Shown one piece after another: positions 25,163-31,841 of a DNA stretch of 64,000 nt. Each line of letters opens with the position of its first letter. The first letter of the stretch is position 1. The position numbers were made by a program, and so were the translations under genes. The DNA comes from VRUE01 sp963712595 (GTDB lineage Bacteria; Actinomycetota; Thermoleophilia; Solirubrobacterales; 70-9). The stretch is from the NCBI GenBank assembly GCA_963712595.1, contig CAVQIM010000001.1, positions 1,054,001-1,118,000 on the forward strand. The letters are read 5' to 3'. The notes beneath the pieces were generated by a model that had not been told where the DNA came from, searched no databases, and worked only from the letters and a program-made list of their open reading frames with translations.

Positions 25163-26569
25163 CTAAGAGATCGGCGGGCGGTTTGCCGCCCAGGGCCGCT
25201 CGGCCTCGAGCTGGGCGGCGAGCGAGAGCAGGGTCGCCTCGTCGCCGGGGCGTCCGATGATCTGCACCGCCAGAGGCAACCCGTCCGCGGCGATGCCCAT
25301 GGGGACCGACATCGCGGGGTTGCCCAAATGATTCCAGGGGACGCAGTAAGGATAGAAGCGGCCCATCCCGATCGCGGTTCGCAGCGCACCCTTGCCCTCC
25401 CAGCGGCGGATCGGGATGGCGGTGCCGCCCATCACGGGGGTGACCAGGACGTCGAAGGAGTCGAAGAGGGCGTTGATACGGGCGGCATCGACCTCGCGGC
25501 CGCGCAGGGCACGCTGGAACAGCGAGTCGGGGAGGTGCCGGCCGAGGCGGCCGAAGCCGCGGGTGCGACTTTCCAGGCGCTCTGGGTGAGGCACTTCGTC
25601 GACGGTCTCGGAGACACCGCGCAGGAAGCGCGCCGAGATGTTGTTGCCAATTCCGCCCCAGTCGGGGTCGCGCGGCGCCACCTCGTGGCCGAGCGAGCGC
25701 AACAGCTCGACGGCATCGGCAACCGCCACCTTGACGACGCTGTCGACGGTCGGGGGCGCGGCGGCGCGGGGCGCTAGCGTCGAGTAGGCGATCCGGAGCT
25801 TGCCCGGCGCTGTCTTCGCAGACTCGACGAAGGGTCGCTCGGGAGGCGGGGGCACTTCGGCCTCCTTCGAACCGCCTGAGGTGATGTCGAGCCAGAGGGC
25901 GGTATCTAGAACGGTCCGGCTGAGGCAGCCGAGCACGGCAAGGCCGTTCCAGCCTTCGTCGAGCGGAGCGAGCGAGATCCGCCCCCGCGACGGCTTCAGA
26001 CCGAAGAGACCGCAGGATGCGGCCGGCAGTCGGATCGAGCCGCCCCCGTCGCCAGCCGAGGCGATCGGGACCAGGCCTGCGGCCACCGCCGCTGCCGAGC
26101 CGCCGCTCGAGCCGGCCGGGCTGCGCTGCGGATTCCATGGGTTGCGGGTCACCCCGTAGGTGGCCGACTCGGTGAAGCCGCAGATCGCCAGCTCAGGCAG
26201 GTGCGTCAGACCGACGACGATCGCGCCGGCCTCGCGCAGGCGCCGCACCATCTCGCTGTCCTCGGCAGCCGGCTCGGTGAAGGCGTCGGTGCCGAACATG
26301 GTCACCTCGCCCGCCACGGCAACTTCGTCCTTGATCGCGATCGGCACGCCGAGCAGCGGCCGTTCCTCGCCCGCTTTCAGGCGCGCCTCTGCCTGCTCGG
26401 CTTCGAGCAGGGCCTTCTCGGCGAAGACCTTGCGGAAGGCGTTGAGCTGCGGGTCGAGGCACTCGATCCGCTTGAGGCAGAGGCGCACCAGCTCGCTCGG
26501 AGAGACCTCCCCGGCCCGCACCATCTCCGCCTGCTTCGCCCCGCCCGCAAACGCGAGATCGTCGCTCAT
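25163..26569 (-). CDS. Amidase signature family hydrolase
   Basis: A 468-residue amidase. The catalytic Lys is in 'GVPIAIKDEVAVAG' near residue 79; the Gly/Ser-rich signature is 'SPAGSSGGSAAAVAAGLVPIASAGDGGGSIRLPAASCGLFGLKPSRGR', giving the cis-Ser and the nucleophile Ser. Missing neighbours such as gatB and gatC argue against it being the tRNA amidotransferase GatA. Substrate is probably a free amide or nitrile-derived amide. It is convergent with the R2-like gene (4 bases apart) and downstream of the MMPL gene behind a hairpin. Confidence 0.92.
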   Translation of the reverse strand: MSDDLAFAGGAKQAEMVRAGEVSPSELVRLCLKRIECLDPQLNAFRKVFAEKALLEAEQAEARLKAGEERPLLGVPIAIKDEVAVAGEVTMFGTDAFTEPAAEDSEMVRRLREAGAIVVGLTHLPELAICGFTESATYGVTRNPWNPQRSPAGSSGGSAAAVAAGLVPIASAGDGGGSIRLPAASCGLFGLKPSRGRISLAPLDEGWNGLAVLGCLSRTVLDTALWLDITSGGSKEAEVPPPPERPFVESAKTAPGKLRIAYSTLAPRAAAPPTVDSVVKVAVADAVELLRSLGHEVAPRDPDWGGIGNNISARFLRGVSETVDEVPHPERLESRTRGFGRLGRHLPDSLFQRALRGREVDAARINALFDSFDVLVTPVMGGTAIPIRRWEGKGALRTAIGMGRFYPYCVPWNHLGNPAMSVPMGIAADGLPLAVQIIGRPGDEATLLSLAAQLEAERPWAANRPPIS

Positions 26570-26592
26570 GGCCGAGGAGCCTACTCACCAAG

Positions 26593-26643
26593 CGTTCCGG
26601 TGCGCTTTATGTGGTTATAGGACGCAAAAGGCGCACCGGAACG
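26593..26643 (-). terminator. Hairpin between MMPL and amidase genes
   Basis: CGTTCCGGTGCGC (26593-26605) pairs perfectly with 26631-26643; the stem can extend inward with a G-T pair and TTT/AAA. It lies 10 bases after the MMPL stop in the transcription direction. No T-run follows the stem, so it may stop transcription inefficiently or protect the mRNA end. Confidence 0.6.
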
Positions 26644-26653
26644 GGGGTGGCGC

Positions 26654-28855
26654 TCAGGTCAGCTCGGGCTCGGGCTCCTGGGTGCCGCCCTCGAAGCTGA
26701 GATCGGGCAGGGCCCGGTCGAGCCATGAGGGCATCCACCAGTTCCAGCTGCCGAGCAGCTTCATCGCCGCCGGCACGAGGATCAGCCGCACCAGGGTGGC
26801 GTCGAGCGCGATCGCCACAGCGCACCCCAGCCCCAGCTCCTTGATCGAGGGCACCCCGGTGAGGACGAAGACGCCGAAGACCGCGGTCATGATCAGCGCC
26901 GCCGAGGAGATCGTGCGGGCGCTGGTCGAGAGGCCTTCGGCTACCGCGCGCTCGTTGTCGCCGTGCTCCAGGTAGTGCTCGCGCATGCGCGACATCAGGA
27001 ATACCTCGTAGTCCATCGAGAGGCCGAAGACGATGGCGAAGATCAGCGGCACGTTGATCGTGTCCAGGGCTCCCTGGCTTTCGAAGCCGAGCAGGCTGTC
27101 GAACCAACCCCACTGGAAGATCGCGACGAGGACGCCGAAGGCCGCCCCGATCGAGAGCAGGTTCATCAGCACCGCCTTCAGCGGCAACAGAAGCGAGCGC
27201 AGCATCACCATCAGCACCAGGAAGCTGAGCGCCAGGACGAAGGCGACGATCATCCAGATCGAGCCGTTTACCTGGACGCGAAGATCGTGGGTGCGGGCGG
27301 TCTCGCCGCCCACGTCGACCGTGGCGACGCGGCTCAGCGGGCTGGCGGGAACGACGTCGTCGCGCAGCCGATCGACCAGCGCAGCCGCCGCGTCGGACTC
27401 GCTCGGAGCGCTCGGGGTCGCCTGGATCAGGACACTGCCGCCGGCATAGGCGGGCGGCGCGACCGAGCTGACGCCGGGGGTCGCCTCGACTTCGCGCACG
27501 AAGGCGGCGACGGCGCGGCGATCGCCGGCGCCGGGAGAGCCGAAGCTGGCGACGATCTGCATCGGGTCGGTGCCACCGCCGACCTGCTTCGAGGCGAGTT
27601 CGTTGCCCACTCGGACGTCGCTGTCCTTGGGGAACTGGGCCAGCGCCTCGGTACCGGTGTCGATCGAGAGCAGCGGGATCGCCAGCGTCAACAGCACCGC
27701 CGAGACGCCGATCACCGCCACCCATGGCCGAGCCATCACACGCACCGTCCATCGTGCCCAGAAGTCGGCCCGGGGCTCGCGGTCCCCGCGCCTGAACGGC
27801 CGGCCGAAGAAGGCGAGGACCCGAGCGACGATCCCGCCCGGGAGAACGCGATCGCCGAGCATCGCGATCAGGGCGGGGAGCAGGGTGGTCGCGGTGAGGA
27901 TCGAGACGGCGACGACGGTCATCGCGCCGAGCGCCATCGAGCGCAGCGCCTGGTTGTCGACCATCCAGAGCCCGGCCAGGGAGACGATCACGGCGAGCCC
28001 GGAGAAGCTCACAGCCAGCCCCGATGTGGCGAGTGCCTCGGCCCGCGCCGCCTGCGGGTCGCGCCCGCGCGCCCGCTCCTCGCGATAGCGGGCGAGGATG
28101 AAGAGCGAGTAGTCGATCGCCACCCCGATCCCGATCATCGAGGCCATGTTGGTGACGAAGACCGAGGTGGTCATCTCGAGCGAGATGAAATAGATCAGGG
28201 CGCCGGTGACGATCACGCTGACGAAGCCAAGCGCCAGCGGCAGTGCGGCGGCGGCGAGCGAGCCGAAGACGATCAGCAGGATCACGGCGACGATCGGGAA
28301 CCCGCCCGCCTCGGCTTTTGCCAGGTCGCTCTTGGAGAGCTCCTGCATGCCGGCCCAGATCGTCGGCTGACCGGCGAGGTAGGGCGTGACCCCCCCGACG
28401 GCAGTGCCGGGATCGAGGTCTTCGCGCAGGATCGCGGCGGTATCGATCAGGCGGTCGGAGGACTGATGGCTGCGCAGCGCCAGCATCGCCGTTCCGGTTC
28501 GCTGCAGCGCCAGCTCGGCGCGGGCCGCGGCGGCCGGGGGGAGCTTCGTCTGATCGAGGTCGGAGACCGCGCGTCGCACGCGGTCGACCGCGGCGACCCG
28601 GGCGGCGCGATCGGCACCCGCGTTCGCGCGCAGGAGCACGGCGATGCCGTCCGCCTCGGCGCCGAAATCCTGCTGCAGCGAATCGGTGACCGCCTTCGAC
28701 TGGCTGCCTGGCACGTCGAAGCCGCCCCCCGTGAGGTGATCGGTCTGATGGGAGGCGATCGGGAGCGCCAGGACGACGATCCCGATCCAGCCCGCCAGAA
28801 CCCAACGGCGGCGGCGCCCAAGGAACCCGGCAAGCTGGACCATGAAGTCACGCAT
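26654..28855 (-). CDS. MMPL-family lipid/drug exporter
   Basis: A 733-residue RND-superfamily transporter of the MmpL type, with two repeats of one helix, a large extracellular loop and five to six helices. The motif pairs carrying proton-relay residues are 'GVAIDYSLFILARYREE' and 'FGLSMDYEVFLMSRMREHY'. MmpL proteins export lipids, glycolipids or toxic compounds using the proton gradient. ATG at 28855 is the annotated start, but the palindrome abuts it and no ribosome site is seen; an internal ATG (Met5) is possible. It follows a TetR-type gene by 76 bases on the same strand and is probably repressed by it. Confidence 0.92.
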   Translation of the reverse strand: MRDFMVQLAGFLGRRRRWVLAGWIGIVVLALPIASHQTDHLTGGGFDVPGSQSKAVTDSLQQDFGAEADGIAVLLRANAGADRAARVAAVDRVRRAVSDLDQTKLPPAAAARAELALQRTGTAMLALRSHQSSDRLIDTAAILREDLDPGTAVGGVTPYLAGQPTIWAGMQELSKSDLAKAEAGGFPIVAVILLIVFGSLAAAALPLALGFVSVIVTGALIYFISLEMTTSVFVTNMASMIGIGVAIDYSLFILARYREERARGRDPQAARAEALATSGLAVSFSGLAVIVSLAGLWMVDNQALRSMALGAMTVVAVSILTATTLLPALIAMLGDRVLPGGIVARVLAFFGRPFRRGDREPRADFWARWTVRVMARPWVAVIGVSAVLLTLAIPLLSIDTGTEALAQFPKDSDVRVGNELASKQVGGGTDPMQIVASFGSPGAGDRRAVAAFVREVEATPGVSSVAPPAYAGGSVLIQATPSAPSESDAAAALVDRLRDDVVPASPLSRVATVDVGGETARTHDLRVQVNGSIWMIVAFVLALSFLVLMVMLRSLLLPLKAVLMNLLSIGAAFGVLVAIFQWGWFDSLLGFESQGALDTINVPLIFAIVFGLSMDYEVFLMSRMREHYLEHGDNERAVAEGLSTSARTISSAALIMTAVFGVFVLTGVPSIKELGLGCAVAIALDATLVRLILVPAAMKLLGSWNWWMPSWLDRALPDLSFEGGTQEPEPELT

Positions 28856-28898
28856 TGGCTGGTTAGCCAGACTTTCGAACAGACGGCCACTCGTCTGT
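28855..28898. promoter_or_regulatory. Two palindromes in the TetR-MMPL gap
   Basis: TGGCT-GGTT-AGCCA (28856-28869) lies directly ahead of the MMPL start, and ACAGACG-GCCACT-CGTCTGT (28879-28898) follows. The first nearly equals the palindrome at 23815-23830. Both are good candidates for binding of the upstream TetR protein; which one is used cannot be told. Confidence 0.55.
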
Positions 28899-28931
28899 GA
28901 GTAGGGTCACTCGCGGCGCCCAGCCGCGTCT

Positions 28932-29540
28932 CTACTCGTCGACGAGTAGGTAGCGCGCCGAGGCGGCGGCGACGGCGAGCCCGTCGCCGATGTCCCGCTC
29001 GGTATCGGAGAGCGCCTGCAGGGCGAAGCCGTCGGCGACCGCGAAGAGATAGGAGACGATCGCGTCGGCATCGTGGCGAAGGCTGAGCACACCCTCGCTC
29101 TCCTTCACCCTCAGCACCTCGGCGACGTGCGAGCGGGTGCGCTCGAAGAGCTGGCCGACCTCATGCTGGATCTCGGGGTTGCGCCTGCCGGCGCTGAAGA
29201 GCTCGTAGAGGAGGAGGAAGAAGGCCGGCTCGTTCTCGATCAGGTTGGTGAGGCTGGCGAGGAGAACGTCGATCACGTCGTCGACCGTCTCCGCCTTGCC
29301 CAACGGCTCGTCGAGGCGCGCCACGCGGATCTCTGCGTCGCGCCGCACCACCTCGACCAGCAGGCGCTCCTTGGTCCCGAAGTAATAGTGGAGAAGACCG
29401 CGGCTGACGCCGGCCTCGCGGGCAACGTGCTCGAAGGTCGAGCCGGCGGCGCCGCGCTTGGCGACGCTGACCCGCATCGCATCGACGATGCGCTGCGCCT
29501 TGTCGCCGCTGAGCTCGCGTTCCTTTGTCGCCGCCTCCAT
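28932..29540 (-). CDS. TetR/AcrR-family repressor
   Basis: A 202-residue regulator. The N-terminal HTH reads 'AQRIVDAMRVSVAKRGAAGSTFEHVAREAGVSRGLLHYYFGTKERLLVEVV', the standard TetR pattern. The C-terminal ligand domain has 'EPAFFLLLYELFSAGRRNPE' and 'VSYLFAVADGFALQAL', seen in BetI/AcrR-like members that sense lipids or small hydrophobics. ATG at 29540 is chosen because the extra 25 upstream residues lack homology and contain an inverted-repeat arm. The MMPL exporter lies directly downstream on the same strand, so it is the probable target along with this gene itself. Confidence 0.9.
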   Translation of the reverse strand: MEAATKERELSGDKAQRIVDAMRVSVAKRGAAGSTFEHVAREAGVSRGLLHYYFGTKERLLVEVVRRDAEIRVARLDEPLGKAETVDDVIDVLLASLTNLIENEPAFFLLLYELFSAGRRNPEIQHEVGQLFERTRSHVAEVLRVKESEGVLSLRHDADAIVSYLFAVADGFALQALSDTERDIGDGLAVAAASARYLLVDE

Positions 29541-29561
29541 GGAATTCAGTCTACGTCGCCG

Positions 29562-29739
29562 CGGCGGATAGATGACCGGCGCCGAGCGACGTGCCCGAGG
29601 GGCGCGACTGGCCAAGCTGGGTGCCGCACGCCGACGAACGAATAGAAGCGCTATTCGTGAGGAGGTGGGTGGTGGTCCAGCGCCGCGCCAGGCGCGTCAT
29701 CCGCGGGTGCGGCGATTGGGGGCGGTCATCTATCCGCCG
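29562..29739. repeat. 178-bp stretch bounded by a perfect 17-bp inverted repeat
   Basis: CGGCGGATAGATGACCG (29562-29578) is exactly inverted at 29723-29739. The right arm contains the TAG stop (29730-29732) of the neighbouring minus-strand gene. The inside holds the probable TetR operator and promoter. Same layout as at 8371-8580 and 30205-30304: an arm at a gene's stop, copied inverted 100-200 bases away. Confidence 0.75.
29638..29658. promoter_or_regulatory. Palindrome ahead of the TetR gene, likely autoregulatory operator
   Basis: ACGAATA-GAAGCGC-TATTCGT is a perfect 7-bp dyad about 98 bases ahead of the TetR start. Size and symmetry suit a TetR dimer. It is unlike the palindrome beside the MMPL gene, so it may serve another regulator or a weaker site. 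Confidence 0.5.
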
Positions 29740-30155
29740 TTAATGGAGGTGGTGCTCGTGTACTCGAACTCCTCCTCGGCGCCGAAGAGGGCATCGAGGA
29801 CGGACTTCCGGGCATCCTCGCTCAGCACCAGGGCAACCGCCGCGCCGACCAGGGCGAGAAGGACGAGGCGGCCGAGGCGGCTCTTCTTGCGCTTCTTCGG
29901 TGCCCGCAGCTGCTCGGAAGCGTCGCGCAGGCTCTCTGCCGCGGTACGCAGGTCTCGCTGGACCTTCTTGTCGCTGGTCACGGCCTTGACTGCGCTGCCG
30001 TTGCCGCTAGCGCGGGAGTAGGCGCCGCGAGCCGCATCGAAGGCCTTGCGCAGGCTGTCACGCAGCTCGTCGTCTTCGATCAGGCGCTGTACGTAGGGAT
30101 TCTCGCGTGCAGTCGAATAAAGGTCGGCCGCCTGGTCCGTGCGTGTCTTGCTCAT
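29730..30155 (-). CDS. Single-pass membrane protein, unknown function
   Basis: A 141-residue protein. Residues 1-90 are charged and helical ('DLYSTARENPYVQRLIEDDELRDSLRKAFDAARGAY'), a Lys/Arg-rich stretch near residues 84-93 is followed by one transmembrane helix (about 96-112, 'RLVLLALVGAAVALVLS'), and a short acidic tail follows. The positive-inside rule places the long N-terminal part in the cytoplasm. I recognise a similar pattern from actinobacterial genomes but no named family. Its stop lies inside an inverted-repeat arm, and its start is near another such element at 30205-30304. Confidence 0.7.
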   Translation of the reverse strand: MSKTRTDQAADLYSTARENPYVQRLIEDDELRDSLRKAFDAARGAYSRASGNGSAVKAVTSDKKVQRDLRTAAESLRDASEQLRAPKKRKKSRLGRLVLLALVGAAVALVLSEDARKSVLDALFGAEEEFEYTSTTSINGG

Positions 30156-30204
30156 GCCTTCTCCTCGCAGTTCTGGTGGTCCGAATCAGAATAGCCCGAA
30201 CGGT

Positions 30205-30304
30205 CCAGTGGCGGTGTGACCAAGCAGATCAAGGACGCGGGGGGCGTGGCGTGCTTCTGCGCCCGCGACTGAGGACGCCGAGCTGCGTGTCACACCGTCA
30301 CTGG
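30205..30304. repeat. 100-bp inverted-repeat element at the GT39 gene end
   Basis: CCAGTGGCGGTGTGAC (30205-30220) pairs with 30289-30304 at 15 of 16 positions, the exception being a G-T pair. The right arm contains the TGA stop (30298-30300) of the glycosyltransferase. The 68-base interior has GGACGC/GCGTCC-type pairs that could fold further. It could be a terminator structure or a small mobile palindromic element. No gene is seen in 30156-30297. Confidence 0.7.
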
Positions 30305-31839
30305 GGTCCTATGCCATCGAGCAATACCCCATTTGTCCTGAAGCCAAGCTCCGCGTCGCGGACGATGCCCAGTCGCAGGCGCGCCAGGCCGGGGCCCGGC
30401 AGCGCGTAGCGCCGGACGTAGAGGCGACCGACTCGCTCATGGCCAACTTGGTGGAAGCCGGGGCCGAGCAGCCGTGGTGGCGGTGGCGGGGCCGGACCGT
30501 CGGAGACGAAGTCGACTTCGCCCACCAGCCAATCGAAGCCGTCGGAGGGCTGGACCTGGAACGACCCGGTCGAAAGGTAGTAGCGCAGCGATGCCTCACC
30601 GAGGGTCCAGGTGACCACCGCACGCGGCCTGGCCGGCTCCCCCAGGGCAGCGGCGACCGCGTCCCAGTCGGGCCGCTGCAGGGCCGGGGAGAGGCTCGCC
30701 CAAACCGAGAAACCCAAGGAGTAGGCCACCAGCGCCGCCCCGAGGACCGCGCCGGCGCGACGGGCGCGGCGAAGGGTGAAGCCGACCGCCAGCGCCGCCA
30801 GCAGCGGCACCAGAGCGGGCATCAAGTTGCGGGCCAGGACGTAGTCCTTGGCGGGATCGAGGAGGCCGATGGCGACCGGGACCGCGACGGTCACGGCGGC
30901 GAGGCCGAGCAGGATGGCCACCGCACGGCGATCACGGTCCTCGCCGCGGGCGAGGACGAGCCCGAGACTGCCCAGCCCGAGCAGGCAGGGGACAAGCGCC
31001 AGCAGCGGATGCTCGGGCCGGGCGACGATGTCGCCCGTCTCGCCCACCAGGAATGTGAGGCCCGTCTCCCAGAGCCGGTGGCCGAGGCTGAAGTTGCCGA
31101 TCCACTCGGCATGGCCGATCGAGGCCTGGTGGATCGCCAGCGGCGCCAGCAGGAGACCGGCAGCGCCGACGATCCCGAGCCCGGGAGCGACCTCCCTGCC
31201 CCTTCGGCGCAGCAGCCAAACCGCCTCGGCGGCGATCGGGAAGGCGGCGAAGTAGTGGGTCGCGAGGGCGAGCGCCGAGACGATTCCCCAGGCGACCACG
31301 TCGCGGCGGCGGCCGCGATCGAGGGCCCGCACGAAGTAGAGGGCCGAGAGCGCGGTAAGCAGCGCGAAGAGCGCGTAGGCGCGCCCCTCCTGCGAGTACC
31401 AGAGCAGCATCGGGTTGACCGCGACCAGGGCCGCCGCGGCGATGCCGGTGCGCCGGCCGCGCAGCTCGGCACCGAGCAGGAAGGCGACCGGCACGGTGGC
31501 GATCCCCGCCAGCGCCGAGAGCGAGCGCAGGCCGACCTCGCCGGTGCCCGTCAACTGAGTCCAGAGCCAGGCCAGCGCGTAGTACAGCGGCGGCGCCGAC
31601 TCGCTGAAGCCGACCGCGTCCATCGCGTGCCAGAAGCCGTCGCGCAGGACGCGACTCGCGGTGACGATCTCGTCGTGGTGGTAGCTCTGCAGGCCGAGCG
31701 TGGCAAAGCGCAGCGCGGCGGCGAGGACGGTCAGGCCAGCGACGATCCAGAAGGCGCGGGAGCGCGCCCGCACGATCTCACCAAGGGCTTCCCAGTACGT
31801 CGAGAAGCCGCGCCTGCCAAGCGCTCCTGCGGCCTCCAT
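30298..31839 (-). CDS. GT39-like membrane glycosyltransferase
   Basis: A 513-residue polytopic protein with about 11 hydrophobic segments. The first external loop has 'SYHHDEIVTASRVL', which holds the acidic residue typical of polyprenyl-phosphate-sugar-using GT-C enzymes (ArnT, PMT, GT39), and 'ESAPPLYYALAWLW' follows, a usual family stretch. The C-terminal 150 residues are an extracytoplasmic domain ('FDWLVGEVDFVSDG'). It likely transfers a sugar from a lipid carrier to an outer-surface acceptor. ATG at 31839 lies just 2 bases after the lon stop, so it belongs to the hsp20-lon transcript. Confidence 0.85.
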   Translation of the reverse strand: MEAAGALGRRGFSTYWEALGEIVRARSRAFWIVAGLTVLAAALRFATLGLQSYHHDEIVTASRVLRDGFWHAMDAVGFSESAPPLYYALAWLWTQLTGTGEVGLRSLSALAGIATVPVAFLLGAELRGRRTGIAAAALVAVNPMLLWYSQEGRAYALFALLTALSALYFVRALDRGRRRDVVAWGIVSALALATHYFAAFPIAAEAVWLLRRRGREVAPGLGIVGAAGLLLAPLAIHQASIGHAEWIGNFSLGHRLWETGLTFLVGETGDIVARPEHPLLALVPCLLGLGSLGLVLARGEDRDRRAVAILLGLAAVTVAVPVAIGLLDPAKDYVLARNLMPALVPLLAALAVGFTLRRARRAGAVLGAALVAYSLGFSVWASLSPALQRPDWDAVAAALGEPARPRAVVTWTLGEASLRYYLSTGSFQVQPSDGFDWLVGEVDFVSDGPAPPPPPRLLGPGFHQVGHERVGRLYVRRYALPGPGLARLRLGIVRDAELGFRTNGVLLDGIGPQ

Positions 31840-31841
31840 TG

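Noticed and set aside
23800..25389. 529-codon minus-strand frame opposite the R2-SCP2 gene
   Set aside because: No recognisable motif; the opposite strand has all metal ligands and a ribosome site.
25163..26569. GatA subunit of the tRNA amidotransferase
   Set aside because: No gatB or gatC nearby, and the sequence lacks GatA-specific stretches as far as I can see; a general amidase is more likely.
26963..28900. 645-codon plus-strand frame opposite the MMPL gene
   Set aside because: Charged low-complexity translation (Asp/Arg/Gln/His) is typical of antisense of a GC-rich gene; the minus strand has clear MMPL motifs.
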